A stretch of 64,000 bases of DNA from Microcystis wesenbergii NRERC-220 (GCF_032027425.1 NZ_JAVSJA010000001.1:2121501-2185500), one strand, 5' to 3'; numbered from the stretch's first letter, positions 17,170-26,417 are shown. Translations and numbers: made by a program. The notes: generated by a model from the sequence alone, not told the origin.

Positions 17170-17604
17170 ATGTTATTTTTTCTCAAATCGCCAGTGACGG
17201 AAAGCAAGACCAGCATTAAACCGAAAAAAGTCAATCCCAATCGAGTCCGCGATCATCTGGCCAATGAACGCACCTATCTGTCTTGGATGCGAACGGCGAT
17301 CGCATTAATGGGTTTTGGTATGGTTATCCTGCGCTTACGGGCCTTTCATCCTCCTCTGGTTCCCAGGCCCGGTTATGGTTGGAAATTAGGCTTAATGTTT
17401 GCTTTAGTGGGTTTATTGACCGTATTTTTGACCACAGCCCATTATTTTACAGTCAGACGAGATATAGATGAAGATACCTACGAACCAGCCGATCGATGGG
17501 TGCTACTATTTAGTTTAGCGATCGTTATTCTCGGTGCGGGAATTATCTATTTTGTCGCCACCAGTCCCGATCTGTTGATGGGTAGTATGATGACCTTCGA
17601 GTGA
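17170..17604 (+). CDS. YidH/DUF202 family membrane protein
   Basis: This 144-residue protein carries the DUF202 signature RDHLANERTYLSWMRTAIAL (about 26-45). Three membrane helices follow, the last ending GAGIIYFVATSPD. A basic N-terminal leader (SKTSIKPKKVNPNR) faces the cytoplasm. The function of the family is unknown. It lies 137 bp after the CadD-type gene on the same strand and converges on the TauE/SafE gene, the stop codons being 10 bp apart. Confidence 0.85.
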   Translation: MLFFLKSPVTESKTSIKPKKVNPNRVRDHLANERTYLSWMRTAIALMGFGMVILRLRAFHPPLVPRPGYGWKLGLMFALVGLLTVFLTTAHYFTVRRDIDEDTYEPADRWVLLFSLAIVILGAGIIYFVATSPDLLMGSMMTFE

Positions 17605-17614
17605 ACTCTGGGGA

Positions 17615-18412
17615 TTAGGTTGGTTGGAGTAAGCGCCAACTGACCGTGACCAGAATAGTATAAAGCAGTATTTTTAGGGCATTTTTGGGGAAATATTCCG
17701 ATAATCTTGCTCCCACTACTACCCCCGGTATTCCACCCAACCAGATGGGAAGTACCAGATTCCAATCTACCGTTCCTAATCCCAGATGACCAATGGAAGT
17801 ACAGGTTAAGAGGATGGACGCTTGCGATAGATCTGTACCGACTAATTTGCGAGAATCAAGGTGAAAAAAGGTCATCAAGACCAATGCAAACAAGGAACCA
17901 CTGGAAATACTGGTTAAACCGACCAAATAGCCTAAAACTGCCCCTAATATCGTTGTTTTTATCTGACCAGAGCGAGTGGTTAAATCTAATTTTGGCCAGG
18001 ACCAAGGGGACAAATCGGGAAAAAATAAGGAGATTAGTAGTTCCAGGGCCGCTAGGACAGTCACGATCATCAAGACAAGGCCGATGATAGGAGGCAACCA
18101 TTGATCGAGATTGAGGGAGCTATTCTGCTGAAAATAGCGAAAACCGACTAATCCTAACAGAGAACCGGGTACACTGCCAATTACTAGCCATTTTACCACC
18201 TCTAAGTCGATCGTTTGCTGTTGCCAGTGACGAACGGTGCCGACCACTTTCATCAACCCGGCCGCTACCACATCGGAACCCACTGCGGTGGTAGCGGGAA
18301 CCTGAAATACAAAGATCAATAGGGGTGTAATCAAGGATGAACCGCCAATTCCCGTTAATCCCACGACAATTCCGATAAAAAAGCTAAATATTGTCAATAA
18401 AGAATAGTCCAT
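17615..18412 (-). CDS. TauE/SafE-type sulfite exporter family permease
   Basis: This 265-residue membrane protein has about seven helices. It carries the family signatures GIVVGLTGIGGSSLITPLLIF (read in part, about 14-34) and a second half with GAVLGYLVGLTSISSGSL, an internal repeat typical of the family. Members export sulfite, sulfoacetate or related organic anions. The position next to cysA fits sulfur metabolism. Confidence 0.87.
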   Translation of the reverse strand: MDYSLLTIFSFFIGIVVGLTGIGGSSLITPLLIFVFQVPATTAVGSDVVAAGLMKVVGTVRHWQQQTIDLEVVKWLVIGSVPGSLLGLVGFRYFQQNSSLNLDQWLPPIIGLVLMIVTVLAALELLISLFFPDLSPWSWPKLDLTTRSGQIKTTILGAVLGYLVGLTSISSGSLFALVLMTFFHLDSRKLVGTDLSQASILLTCTSIGHLGLGTVDWNLVLPIWLGGIPGVVVGARLSEYFPKNALKILLYTILVTVSWRLLQPT

Positions 18413-18696
18413 TTTTGCCTCAGTTGTCTCTTTTCTCCGGTGTGTTTCTGGTGGTTAAGGGACAAAATTAGTTAATTAAGCCTTTAGAACCGACTAAAAG
18501 AGCAAAAAACAGTAATAGTAAGCTTTTATCTCTGTTTAATCTTTTAGTCTCTGTTTATAACCAGTAATCTCCCGAATCGAAACTTAATTTTCTTGCTATC
18601 TTGTAAAATGTAAGTGTATTTTAATACGATTGCGATTGAATCATGGTTAAAATACGGTCAAACCCTATACATTTTTTTGCCAGAGGATTAGCTACC

Positions 18697-19701
18697 GTGA
18701 GCATCATCATCGAGCGAGTATCGAAAAAATTCGGCACCTTTACTGCTTTAGACAACATCAACCTAGAGATCAAATCGAATCGTCTGGTGGCACTGCTGGG
18801 GCCGTCCGGTTCAGGAAAAACCACTCTCCTGAGAGCGATCGCAGGATTAGAACCTCCCGACACAGGCAAAATTATCATCAACGGCAAAGACACAACCAAT
18901 TTAAATGTCAGAAAAAGGAATATTGGCTTTGTTTTTCAGCATTATGCGCTTTTTAAACATCTGATGGTGCGTCAGAATATCGCTTTCGGTTTAAAGATTC
19001 GCAAAGCTGCCCCGGACTACATTCAAAAACGAGTGGACAATCTCTTGAGTTTAATTCAATTGCAGGGATTAGGCGATCGCTATCCGGCCCAACTATCCGG
19101 GGGTCAACGTCAACGGGTTGCCCTGGCCCGGGCTTTAGCGGTGGAACCGGAAGTATTATTATTAGATGAGCCTTTTGGGGCCTTGGATGCCAAAGTTAGA
19201 AAAGAGCTACGAGTTTGGTTGCGACAGTTACACGAGGAGGTTCATGTCACCAGTGTTTTTGTCACCCACGACCAGGAGGAAGCCATGGAAGTGGCCGACG
19301 AGATCGTAATTTTTAATGAGGGTAAAATCGAACAGGTGGGAACTCCCGATCAGGTGTACGATCATCCTGCCTCTGCTTTTGTGATGAGTTTTATCGGCCG
19401 GGTGAATGTTGTACCACCGACCTCGGCTGCACTATTCGGGCAGCTCGGAGGGGGTACTAACGGAGTCAAGATTTTTATTCGTCCCCACGACCTAGAAATT
19501 CTCTCTTTTCCCAATGGGTCTAGCATTGCGGCAAAAGTCGAGCGCATTATCCATCTGGGTTGGGCCATCGATGTGGAATTAATTCTACCCGATCGCTCTC
19601 TCCTGATTGCCCATCTGAATCGAGAACAACTGGATCAACTGCACCTCCAAGTCGGGGAGCAAGTTTATGTTCGTCCTCGGTATGCTCGCGTTTTTGCTTA
19701 A
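18697..19701 (+). CDS. cysA: Sulfate/thiosulfate ABC transporter ATP-binding protein
   Basis: This 334-residue ATPase energises sulfate/thiosulfate import. It has a Walker [18 protein letters not shown]-loop [14 protein letters not shown] signature [15 protein letters not shown], Walker [13 protein letters not shown] and the switch His in [19 protein letters not shown]-terminal TOBE-like domain follows ([10 protein letters not shown], then [15 protein letters not shown]). I place the start at GTG 18697, giving [13 protein letters not shown], because AGAGGA sits 9 bp upstream. The longer frame from ATG 18643 adds 18 non-family residues. No permease or binding-protein gene is adjacent. Confidence 0.92.
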   Translation: MSIIIERVSKKFGTFTALDNINLEIKSNRLVALLGPSGSGKTTLLRAIAGLEPPDTGKIIINGKDTTNLNVRKRNIGFVFQHYALFKHLMVRQNIAFGLKIRKAAPDYIQKRVDNLLSLIQLQGLGDRYPAQLSGGQRQRVALARALAVEPEVLLLDEPFGALDAKVRKELRVWLRQLHEEVHVTSVFVTHDQEEAMEVADEIVIFNEGKIEQVGTPDQVYDHPASAFVMSFIGRVNVVPPTSAALFGQLGGGTNGVKIFIRPHDLEILSFPNGSSIAAKVERIIHLGWAIDVELILPDRSLLIAHLNREQLDQLHLQVGEQVYVRPRYARVFA

Positions 19702-19849
19702 AAGTAAGGACGTTGCTGATTTGAGGTCTGAATCTTCTTTTGTGGGATTTTTCAAACCTAGACCCAAACTAACTTTTGCACGGGAACCTGCGCGGCCGGC
19801 ATTCATACCTTATTCAGCAACGCCAACTTTTTTAGAACAGATACCCCAA

Positions 19850-19887
19850 ACAAAAAAACGATCGCTCTAATGGCGATCGATTTTTTG
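19850..19887. terminator. Bidirectional intrinsic terminator
   Basis: The stem CGATCGC/GCGATCG with loop TCTAATG is flanked by AAAAAAA on the left and TTTTTT on the right. It can end cysA transcription rightwards and the phage-remnant transcript leftwards. The two operons converge here. Confidence 0.85.
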
Positions 19888-19902
19888 GGGCTGACAACGA
19901 CC

Positions 19903-20343
19903 CTAATAATTCCATCTTGGCCCTTTTTGCCCTCCGGTTTTCCATCCCTTTCCGTTGCGAGTGTCAAGGTGAACAAAACCCCGGCGCGCCCCGTACCCGA
20001 GCGCTCCATACCAATGTTGATCAAGCCACGTTTGAAACTTAGCTAAAGACGAGGGATTAGCTGGGCGAATATCGACCGCCCGGCCGTAAAGATGCTGAGA
20101 ATTGGAAGACCCACCCACGGCGCGATTAACCACCGGCGGGCGATACCAAGAGGTAACTAACACCGGAGAACCCCACTCCTCACGGATTTTATCGAGTTCG
20201 ATCGCAAGTCGGAAAATCTCGCGCTCTATATCGCTACCGACCGGGGGAGTTCGCCGCGAGTCATTCTGAGTTACTTCGCTGACGCTAAAATATCTGCTGA
20301 TCTTAGACTGACGATTATTCCAGTTAATTTTAGTAGAAGCCAT
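19903..20343 (-). CDS. M15-type peptidase (phage endolysin-like)
   Basis: This 146-residue protein belongs to the D-Ala-D-Ala carboxypeptidase/M15A group. Zinc-site motifs are visible: SQHLYGRAVDIRP (His and Asp ligands, about 89-101) and FVHLD (about 127-131). The preceding VTSWYRPPVVN is also typical. Such short single-domain M15 enzymes are common phage endolysins that cut the peptide stem of murein. It is the last gene of the phage-remnant operon, directly after a holin-like gene. Confidence 0.85.
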   Translation of the reverse strand: MASTKINWNNRQSKISRYFSVSEVTQNDSRRTPPVGSDIEREIFRLAIELDKIREEWGSPVLVTSWYRPPVVNRAVGGSSNSQHLYGRAVDIRPANPSSLAKFQTWLDQHWYGALGYGARRGFVHLDTRNGKGWKTGGQKGPRWNY

Positions 20344-20346
20344 TAG

Positions 20347-20577
20347 TCACTCGTCCTCTTTGTTTGATGACCATTGTCCTAAACCCGCACCAATTAAAGC
20401 GCTAGGAGCAGACAAAGCAAGAATTAATTTTTCCTCTGGAAGGACTAAACTTAATGCAATCGCACTAATTAATCCCGATGAAATAAAAACTAAAGCTATT
20501 TTGTTTTTAAGAGACATTCTAGGCATACAAAAAAAACCACTAAAAACAAAAAACAATCCTTTAAACATCCCCCACAT
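20347..20577 (-). CDS. Small two-helix membrane protein, holin candidate
   Basis: This 76-residue protein has hydrophobic segments at about 5-18 and 26-46, then a third weaker segment (LALSAPSALIGAGLG) and a charged tail (SSNKEDE). Size, topology and the 3-bp spacing to the endolysin-like gene suggest a holin, which would let the endolysin reach the wall. This is an inference from context; there is no diagnostic motif. It overlaps the upstream gene by 17 bp; starting at the Met at 20568 would shorten the overlap. Confidence 0.6.
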   Translation of the reverse strand: MWGMFKGLFFVFSGFFCMPRMSLKNKIALVFISSGLISAIALSLVLPEEKLILALSAPSALIGAGLGQWSSNKEDE

Positions 20578-21361
20578 AAGGCGGGCGGTTGCCGTAAGGG
20601 TGATTACTGGGTAAAAGAGACTGCATCTCCCATTCCCAATGCAAATAACCAGTTAACAAATTAATCTCTGAGCTAGATAGTTCTCTAGTCCATAAGAGAT
20701 TTTCGGCTATAAACCCATTCATCCCAGAATCAGATGTTGTCATATCGTTGCCAATTCTAATTCTATTAATATTAAAACTTGCTGTAGAAGTATTTCCATT
20801 TACGGGGGTTCCTCCATTTAAAATTATTCTTGTTTGAGAACCGTTTTTAGTAGCAATAACAGAAGCCCACTGGTTGTTGATTAGCGGCGAAGTTTGACCC
20901 GCTATAGCATTATTTCTGTACATATAAACCCCATTGGTGCCATTAATTCCGTATCCCAATAGGATACCGCTCGTATTACTGAAATCTTGCTCCGTCGAGG
21001 AAGCAAGGGACCACAGCCTACCAAATCTAGTTCTTGATACAACCGATGGATCAGAGTTATTTCTGTGAAGAGAAACTAAAGTAAGTGCATTTCCTCCGTA
21101 GTTAAAAAGAGCAGAAAGAAATTGACTAGAGCTAGTATTATTAATACTTAATACCGACTTACCTCCTAATTCTGTGGTATTTACTGTAATCGCACCAGTG
21201 GCAGAAAAACTTAAATCATTAGCTATATCTTTCACTCCTGTCAGGTTTGATCCGCTTAGATTAAGTGTATTAGAAGCGTTAGCTTTAACCCAAATTGTAG
21301 GATTTAAAAGCTTAGGAGTAAACAACTCCATCCCTGAATTAATAAAGAAAAATTTAGCCAT
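20561..21361 (-). CDS. LamG/concanavalin-like phage structural protein
   Basis: This 266-residue beta-rich protein has a LamG-type jelly-roll pattern: SVIATKNGSQTRIILNG, an FNINRIRIG strand, then GFIAENLLWTRELSSSEINL. It ends with GYLHWEWEMQSLLPSNHPY, typical of phage tail or capsid-decoration proteins with a glycan-binding lectin fold. It may mediate host-surface binding, which would fit the polysaccharide-rich host surface. It overlaps the upstream gene by one base (TAATG). Confidence 0.7.
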   Translation of the reverse strand: MAKFFFINSGMELFTPKLLNPTIWVKANASNTLNLSGSNLTGVKDIANDLSFSATGAITVNTTELGGKSVLSINNTSSSQFLSALFNYGGNALTLVSLHRNNSDPSVVSRTRFGRLWSLASSTEQDFSNTSGILLGYGINGTNGVYMYRNNAIAGQTSPLINNQWASVIATKNGSQTRIILNGGTPVNGNTSTASFNINRIRIGNDMTTSDSGMNGFIAENLLWTRELSSSEINLLTGYLHWEWEMQSLLPSNHPYGNRPPYVGDV

Positions 21362-21795
21362 TATTTAAATGTTAGTGAAAGTTGAATCAATCCCTTGCTT
21401 AATAATTCTAGAGTTAATGCGTCGTCTGCAAATTGTGCTTGAACTGATTGTATAATTTCCGCTTCACTAGGAGATTTTAGCCGTAAACTATTGGGATTAG
21501 AAGGATTCGGCTCTAACACTAAATCAATTCGGGGATTATTGCCGATAACAGCTTCATTCATTGCTAACTCAGTTAGCTTAATCTTTGCCATAGCATCAAA
21601 TCTTAAAGCATCAGACAACAATCCTTTAATCATAAACACTTGCAACTCCTGAAGAGTACTAAAAAGAGGTAATGTACTGGTTGATTGCGCTAAAATTTGC
21701 GCTTGATTAATCATCGCAATTTGATAGATTTCTTTGATAGTAGAGTCATCTTCTCCCGTGATAAATTTACGGATTGCGATTAAGGAATTTGTCAT
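21361..21795 (-). CDS. Hypothetical phage-remnant protein
   Basis: This 144-residue soluble, mostly helical protein has no recognised motif. It contains many small polar residues in the middle (NNPRIDLVLEPNPSNPNSLR). It sits in a chain of genes joined by 1-4 bp overlaps, so it is very likely co-translated with its phage-like neighbours. A tail-assembly or accessory role is possible but unsupported. Confidence 0.65.
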   Translation of the reverse strand: MTNSLIAIRKFITGEDDSTIKEIYQIAMINQAQILAQSTSTLPLFSTLQELQVFMIKGLLSDALRFDAMAKIKLTELAMNEAVIGNNPRIDLVLEPNPSNPNSLRLKSPSEAEIIQSVQAQFADDALTLELLSKGLIQLSLTFK

Positions 21796-22409
21796 AGTGC
21801 CTCCGTGACATCTAATCTAAACGATAAATTTAATGTTCCCGTGATAGAAGCAAAACTAATTCTTAAGCGTTGCCCTGCCGGGATAACATTATTTACACTT
21901 GCTAACTGGTCAGCTAAAACTGAAGTGGTACAGGCAAGAGTAGATAATCCTGTAATATTTGTCCAGCTATTTAATCCAAACTGAATACTAATAATAGCCG
22001 TTCCACTAGATTGACTGTTAATTAATCCACTAAGTCGATTAATTGTTGTTTCTCTAAGTAAAGCTGGTAAGGTGTAGGTTTTAGGGAAAGTGCTTCCTTC
22101 TAAAAAAGGCGAATTTTCATTTAACGCTCCAATAGAAAAAAACCAGGAATCTTCTCTTAACAAAGAATAAAACTCTAACCCATTCGCCGATTGATTGACT
22201 CTAACTCCTCTCCTAGATTGTCCAAAATAAGAGTTAGGAGCATCAGATAACTGAGTAAATGTACCCGCTACTCCTGAAGGACCTTGAATCTCAGAAAGAG
22301 AAACTAAATTTTTCCAAGTTGTTTCACCAACTACTCGCCACTGAATAAAAGAGTTAAAAACTCTTAATTCTGTGTTTTTGCCAGGCTCTATTTTTTGCAG
22401 TCCAATCAT
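21792..22409 (-). CDS. Probable phage tail/fibre-associated protein
   Basis: This 205-residue protein starts with a segment like phage tail-fibre N-termini (FNSFIQWRVVGETTWKNLVSL, read in part), then a short collagen-like IQGPSGVAGT at about 41-50. The rest is beta-rich and Ser/Thr-rich with no membrane segments. The fit is to a fibre or baseplate-wedge component. It overlaps the next gene by 4 bp (ATGA). Confidence 0.6.
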   Translation of the reverse strand: MIGLQKIEPGKNTELRVFNSFIQWRVVGETTWKNLVSLSEIQGPSGVAGTFTQLSDAPNSYFGQSRRGVRVNQSANGLEFYSLLREDSWFFSIGALNENSPFLEGSTFPKTYTLPALLRETTINRLSGLINSQSSGTAIISIQFGLNSWTNITGLSTLACTTSVLADQLASVNNVIPAGQRLRISFASITGTLNLSFRLDVTEAL

Positions 22410-22876
22410 TAAAGCGGCTCAATCATTGAAGGATAAATCGCAGGAGACAAATAACACTCTCTACCTGCTAAATATATAATTTCAGTTGCAACGTTAGATT
22501 CCATTTTAACCGTTAGGCCTTTAGGAAGAATCGTTAAAGGAGGAATCCAAGTAGCCCAAACATTAGAACTATCTACCTGTCTAGCTTGCAAGTTAAAACT
22601 AATTAAAGTTGTAAAATTGTCCCCCGCTATGAAGCTAGAAACAGAAAGGTCTATTTTAGCCGTAGTAGTTGCTGGCGTAACGGTTTTTACCCAAATTGAC
22701 ATTAATTCAAAGTCAATCGGCAACTCCCACACCACCCCACGATTAGCCTCTAGAAAGTTGTAATTAACTAGCTGGTGATAAGATTCTATTCCCTGTGCGT
22801 GACGGAAAATATTATTTTCTTGATAGCCTCTTAAAGAAACTTGTCCCGCGGGAATTATTGACGGAAGATAGCTCAT
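22409..22876 (-). CDS. Hypothetical phage structural protein
   Basis: This 155-residue beta-rich protein has no recognised domain. It begins MSYLPSIIPAGQVSLRGYQE and has a central VTPATTTAKIDLSV strand region. One-base and 4-bp overlaps with both neighbours place it in the same translationally coupled operon. A tail or base-plate role is inferred only from position. Confidence 0.6.
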   Translation of the reverse strand: MSYLPSIIPAGQVSLRGYQENNIFRHAQGIESYHQLVNYNFLEANRGVVWELPIDFELMSIWVKTVTPATTTAKIDLSVSSFIAGDNFTTLISFNLQARQVDSSNVWATWIPPLTILPKGLTVKMESNVATEIIYLAGRECYLSPAIYPSMIEPL

Positions 22877-23035
22877 AACAGCAAAGTATTATTTAAATTG
22901 GTTGGGTTTGGCAATCTCTCTAAAATCTCGTCAAGCTTTTCGTCTGTTTTGTCGATAGACTGGACAGGGGCAAATAAAGATATATTCCAATTAACAAGCC
23001 AAGGAACGGGATTAAAAACTAACAGAGATTTGTTA
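22873..23035 (-). pseudogene. 3' part of an interrupted phage-remnant gene
   Basis: About 54 codons ending ERLPNPTNLNNTLLL form the distal part of a gene whose 5' part lies at 26418-26661. IS630-type element A (23038-26417) sits between them. In coordinates both parts are in the same frame. Precise excision with one TA copy leaves them out of frame by one base; excision of two further bases restores a continuous protein across TNNKSLLVF. A small indel at insertion or a second gene are therefore both possible. Confidence 0.7.
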
Positions 23036-23102
23036 TACCAATTCTCCAAAATCTGACTACAAATAGTGTAGAATATCATCTTAGTAGAGTTAAAGGAAAA
23101 AT

Positions 23103-23905
23103 ATGGCAGGAGTTTCTAAGATAGAAATCAGAGAAAGCGAAGCAGAACTCAAGGAACTGCTCAGACAAGAAAAAACTGGTTCAGGAAAAGAAAGAATACA
23201 AGTATTGTACTTATTAAAGACAAAAAAGGCAAAAACGGTGACAGAAGCCGCCGAAATGATCGGGAGAAACAGAGTCACCGTACAAGATTGGGTAGGAAAA
23301 TACCGTCAAGGGGGATTAGAAAAATTATTGTCGAAAAAAGTGGGTACAGGAAGACCAAGAAAAGTTCCCCAATGGGCAGAAAAAGCCTTAGAAAAAAGAT
23401 TAAAAGAAAACCAAGGGTTTGATAGTCAGGTCGAGATTTGTGAATGGTTAGAGAAAAAAATAGGGATAAAAGCAAAGTATAAAACCGTTCATAAATTAGT
23501 ATATTATAGACTAAAAGCGTCACCAAAAATAGCGAGACCAAAAAGCCTAGAGCAGTCAGAAGAAAGGTTAGAGTATTTTAAAAAAACTTCTTAGAAAACC
23601 TGGCAATGCTGAGTTGGGTGGCAATGATAATGATGGGATTAGAGGGAAAAATTCGCTTTTTATGTGAAGATGAAACTCGAATAGGACTGAAGACTATCAG
23701 TGGCAGAAAAATCACAGCAAAAGGGATAAAACCTTATGGGAAGGTGCAGTGGAAATTTCAAGCAACTTATATATATGGAGTGGTAGAGCCGAAGACAGGA
23801 GAGCATTTTTTTTACGAATTCACTCATTTAAACAGTCAATGTTTTCAGATATTTTTAGAGTTAGTTGCTGAACATTTTGCCGATAGTATAGCAAAGAGCG
23901 GGATA
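23103..23905 (+). pseudogene. IS630-type A transposase, 5' part with -1 frameshift site
   Basis: The first frame (23103-23594) encodes the helix-turn-helix region (KTVTEAAEMIGRNRVTVQDWV) and linker. A heptanucleotide-like TTTTAAAAAAAC at about 23577 then allows a -1 shift into the frame of 23606-23917. That frame holds the first catalytic Asp (FLCEDETRIGLKTI) and the following core strand. Joining gives YFKKNFLENLAMLSW without a break, as in IS630 elements that use programmed frameshifting. The gene is cut at 23905 by element B. Confidence 0.8.
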
Positions 23906-23946
23906 GTTAGGACATAATAGAGAAAAAGAAATGAGGAGAAGCTTTC

Positions 23947-24387
23947 ATGGCAGCACCCTATAGTGATGATTTAAGACAGAAAGCAGTGAGTGCCGTAGAG
24001 CGAGGGGAGAAAAAAAGCCATGTCTGTCGCACCCTCAATATTAGTCGTAATACATTAGACATCTGGCTGAAACGGAAGAAACAAACTGGGACGGTGGCCG
24101 CTAAAACTAACTATCGTCGAGGGCCGAAGCCCCAAATTGACGATTTAGAAGCCTTTCAAAAGTTGGCCGAACAATATGGGCATTTGACCCAAGAAAAAAT
24201 GGCCCAAAAATGGGCTAACCCAGTCAGTAGGATGAGAATTGGTCAAGCCCTCAAAAGAATTGGATTTACTAGAAAAAAAAACTTATGGCTACAGAGAAAG
24301 AGATGAAGAAGCCCGAAAAGAGTTTCTCCAAAAAATCAGAGGTTATGCCCCGGAAAGATTTGTCTATATTGATGAAGCTGGAATAGA
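23947..24387 (+). pseudogene. IS630-type B transposase, 5' part
   Basis: The first frame encodes a Tc1/IS630 helix-turn-helix (AAPYSDDLRQKAVSAVERGE, then SHVCRTLNISRNTLDIWLKRK). At an A-run (GAAAAAAAAACTTATGG, near 24272) the reading continues one base later as KKKTYGYRERDEEAR, up to FVYIDEAGID with the first catalytic Asp. It is cut there by the MITE at 24388. A frameshift at such A-runs is typical for this family. Confidence 0.8.
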
Positions 24388-24493
24388 TAAGTACCTAAGC
24401 AAAATTAATTACACATATCTAAACACCTCTTGCAAGAGGCACTCTTGCCTCTTGCCTATCTTCACTAGGAAATTAATTTTGCACGACTACTTA
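24388..24493. mobile_element. ~102-bp MITE inserted in IS630-type B
   Basis: Inverted ends AGTACCTAAGCAAAATTAAT and AGTAGTCGTGCAAAATTAAT are flanked by TA (24388-24389, 24492-24493). Removing it with one TA restores DEAGIDNTIDYPYGYC, the expected IS630 transposase sequence. The interior contains CTCTTGC repeats and no ORF. Confidence 0.85.
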
Positions 24494-24515
24494 ACACCAT
24501 CGATTACCCTTATGG

Positions 24516-25690
24516 CAGAAACGTTGAATCCTGTAATAAAACTTTACATTGACAAGCATAATACCCCTATAACATCAAATTTTAAATTGAATAGACAATC
24601 CTCCGGAACCAGTGTACATAGCTAATATGTTGACACATGAAACTCTGTAAATAGCGCAGTTTGTCTAATAAGCTTTTCCCAAATCCTTCTTCAATATCTA
24701 TTAGCTGTAGAATCAGATAAGCGATAATGCAACTATAGATATGTAGGCGGATTCCGTTCTCGTTTTTAGTGATTAGATTATCCAACTTTAGATGCATTTT
24801 TAAAAATTTCCACAGCAGTTCTATTTGCCATCTTTGGATGTAAATTTCGGCAACTTCTTCATTACTAACTGCTCCTTCTCCTTCTAGAGGTAAATCTGTC
24901 GCCAGCCGAAATTCTGTTTGACTTTCTAGGTCGCAAAAAGCGACTACTCTTACTTCTATTTGTCTTTTATCTTTTCCGAGTTTACACTTGCCATTTTCGA
25001 GCATCTCTAGGCTAATATTATTTTTCACTCTCAAGACAAAATGCTTGTCACTACTCTCTAATAATTCGGTGATTCTTTGATTAGACGCAAATCCTCTATC
25101 CATTGCTCCAACTCCATTTACAGGAATTGCTTCTATCGTTTTTCCTCCTTCTTTTGAGTCATGACCTTGACCAAAATGGATGAGTATTCCGACCACCTCT
25201 GTTGTGATACTATTAAGACCAGAGAATAGTTTTACTTGATGCCATCCCTGGGACCATAGTAATTTACTGGTTAAGCTAATTATTGTTGAGTCAATAGGAA
25301 ATAAAGCTCGCGCATTCTCTATTCCTTTTTTGGCAACTAAACGCTTATTTAATTCGACAATGACTTTCTCAAATGGACTTGTTTCTCTAATTTTGCTTGC
25401 CTTAGAAAATGTGGATAAATTTACATTAATTCCTTGAAGTACCATTCTACTGCATAAGTCCCTCATACTGACGATGCTTTTATCTAAAGCAAAACCAATC
25501 CAACAGGACAAAAATGTAAAAGTATCTAAAGCGGGGTAGTCATTTTTAGGCAGTGGTTTGAGAAGCTCTTTTATGAGTTTTGAAAAATTCGTCATCAGGG
25601 CAAACTCCCTATTGTGAGGGGAATAAGTTGTCTAGATTCTATCTATAATAGCATTTTTTTTCTGACTTTTCTCAACGTTCAACACTTCTG
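24516..25690 (-). mobile_element. IS4-type insertion sequence, copy 2 (1175 bp)
   Basis: Same element as 13647-14821, inverted. It is flanked by a perfect 9-bp target duplication CCCTTATGG (24507-24515 and 25691-25699) inside IS630-type B. Confidence 0.93.
24582..25595 (-). CDS. IS4-family transposase
   Basis: This intact 337-residue DDE transposase has the same catalytic residues as the copy at 13742-14755: FPIDSTII, AMDRGFAS, and YIQRWQIELLWKFLK. The identity of the two copies and their intact target duplications indicate recent transposition and probable activity. Confidence 0.93.
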   Translation of the reverse strand: MTNFSKLIKELLKPLPKNDYPALDTFTFLSCWIGFALDKSIVSMRDLCSRMVLQGINVNLSTFSKASKIRETSPFEKVIVELNKRLVAKKGIENARALFPIDSTIISLTSKLLWSQGWHQVKLFSGLNSITTEVVGILIHFGQGHDSKEGGKTIEAIPVNGVGAMDRGFASNQRITELLESSDKHFVLRVKNNISLEMLENGKCKLGKDKRQIEVRVVAFCDLESQTEFRLATDLPLEGEGAVSNEEVAEIYIQRWQIELLWKFLKMHLKLDNLITKNENGIRLHIYSCIIAYLILQLIDIEEGFGKSLLDKLRYLQSFMCQHISYVHWFRRIVYSI

Positions 25691-25699
25691 CCCTTATGG

Positions 25700-26105
25700 A
25701 TATTGTCACAAATCAGAAAGATTTGAGGCTTTAAAGTTAGGTCACTGTAGCGAAAGAGTTAGTGTGATCAGCGGTTGGTGGCGTGGTTCCACGATCGCGC
25801 CAATGGTGTTTGAGGGGTACTGTAATACAGAGTTGGTGTGTGAGTGGATAGAACAATTGCTATTACCCGAACTACTACCCGGTCAAATTATCATCATTGA
25901 TAACGCCAGTTTTCATCCCAAAGAGAGAATCAAAAAATTGTTAGCTAAAGCGGGATGTGAAGTGCTATTTTTACCCGCCTATTCTCCAGATATCAACAAA
26001 ATTGAAAAGTTCTGGGCTAGATTGAAAAACTATGTTAGTCAGATTATCAATGATAGTGAAAACCTTGTGGATGCTGTGAGTAAAGCCTTCAGGCATCTGT
26101 CCTAA
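25700..26105 (+). pseudogene. IS630-type B transposase, 3' part
   Basis: The frame resumes as GYCHKSERFEALKLGHCSER and runs through the second and third catalytic residues: IIIIDNASFHP (Asp) and AYSPDINKIEKFWARLK (Glu). It ends RHLS at 26105, inside the right inverted end. After removal of the MITE, the IS4-type copy and their duplications it fuses in frame to the part ending at 24387. Confidence 0.85.
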
Positions 26106-26108
26106 CTA

Positions 26109-26409
26109 ACTCGTTCTATGCCATATTTTAATCATCCAGTTAGATAATGCTCGATTTCATAAGGCGAAAAAGTTAAAAATTCCCGACAACATTATACTGA
26201 TATTTCAACCGCCCTATTGCCCTGAATCCAATCCAATTGAACAGATTTGGCAATACTTAAAGAAGGGATTGAGATGGAAATTACCAGCTTCTTTAGATGA
26301 ATTAAGAGAATTAATTACCGAGAGACTGAAAGTTATGACCCAGAAGGTAATTGCTTCGATTACAGGACGTGCTTATATTCTTGAGGCTTTATCTGTAGTC
26401 GGTATTTAG
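26109..26409 (+). pseudogene. IS630-type A transposase, 3' part
   Basis: This encodes IIQLDNARFHKAKKLKIP with the second catalytic Asp and QPPYCPESNPIEQIWQYLKK with the catalytic Glu. It ends ALSVVGI at 26409, a few bases before the right inverted end. Even with element B removed, a single-base frame break remains just after the junction (about 26109-26130), so A probably was already defective, or the sequence has an error there. Confidence 0.75.
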
Positions 26410-26417
26410 AGAATTGG

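Larger units (their letters stand above)
23906..26106 (+). mobile_element. IS630-type element B, inserted in A
   Basis: Ends GTTAGGACATAA (left) and, inverted, GTTAGGACAGAT (right) are flanked by TA at 23904-23905 and 26107-26108. It carries a MITE and an IS4-type element; without them it would be about 0.91 kb. Confidence 0.85.
23038..26417 (+). mobile_element. IS630-type element A, carrying nested insertions
   Basis: Inverted ends CCAATTCTCCAAAATCTGAC and CCAATTCTCTAAATACCGAC are flanked by TA on both sides (23036-23037, 26418-26419), the IS630/mariner target. Without element B and its own TA duplicate the element is about 1177 bp, a normal IS630 size. Confidence 0.85.

Noticed and set aside
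13638-25699. The LysR-CysA block as a composite transposon between the two IS4-type copies
   Set aside because: Each copy has its own different 9-bp target duplication, so they inserted independently and did not move the block together.
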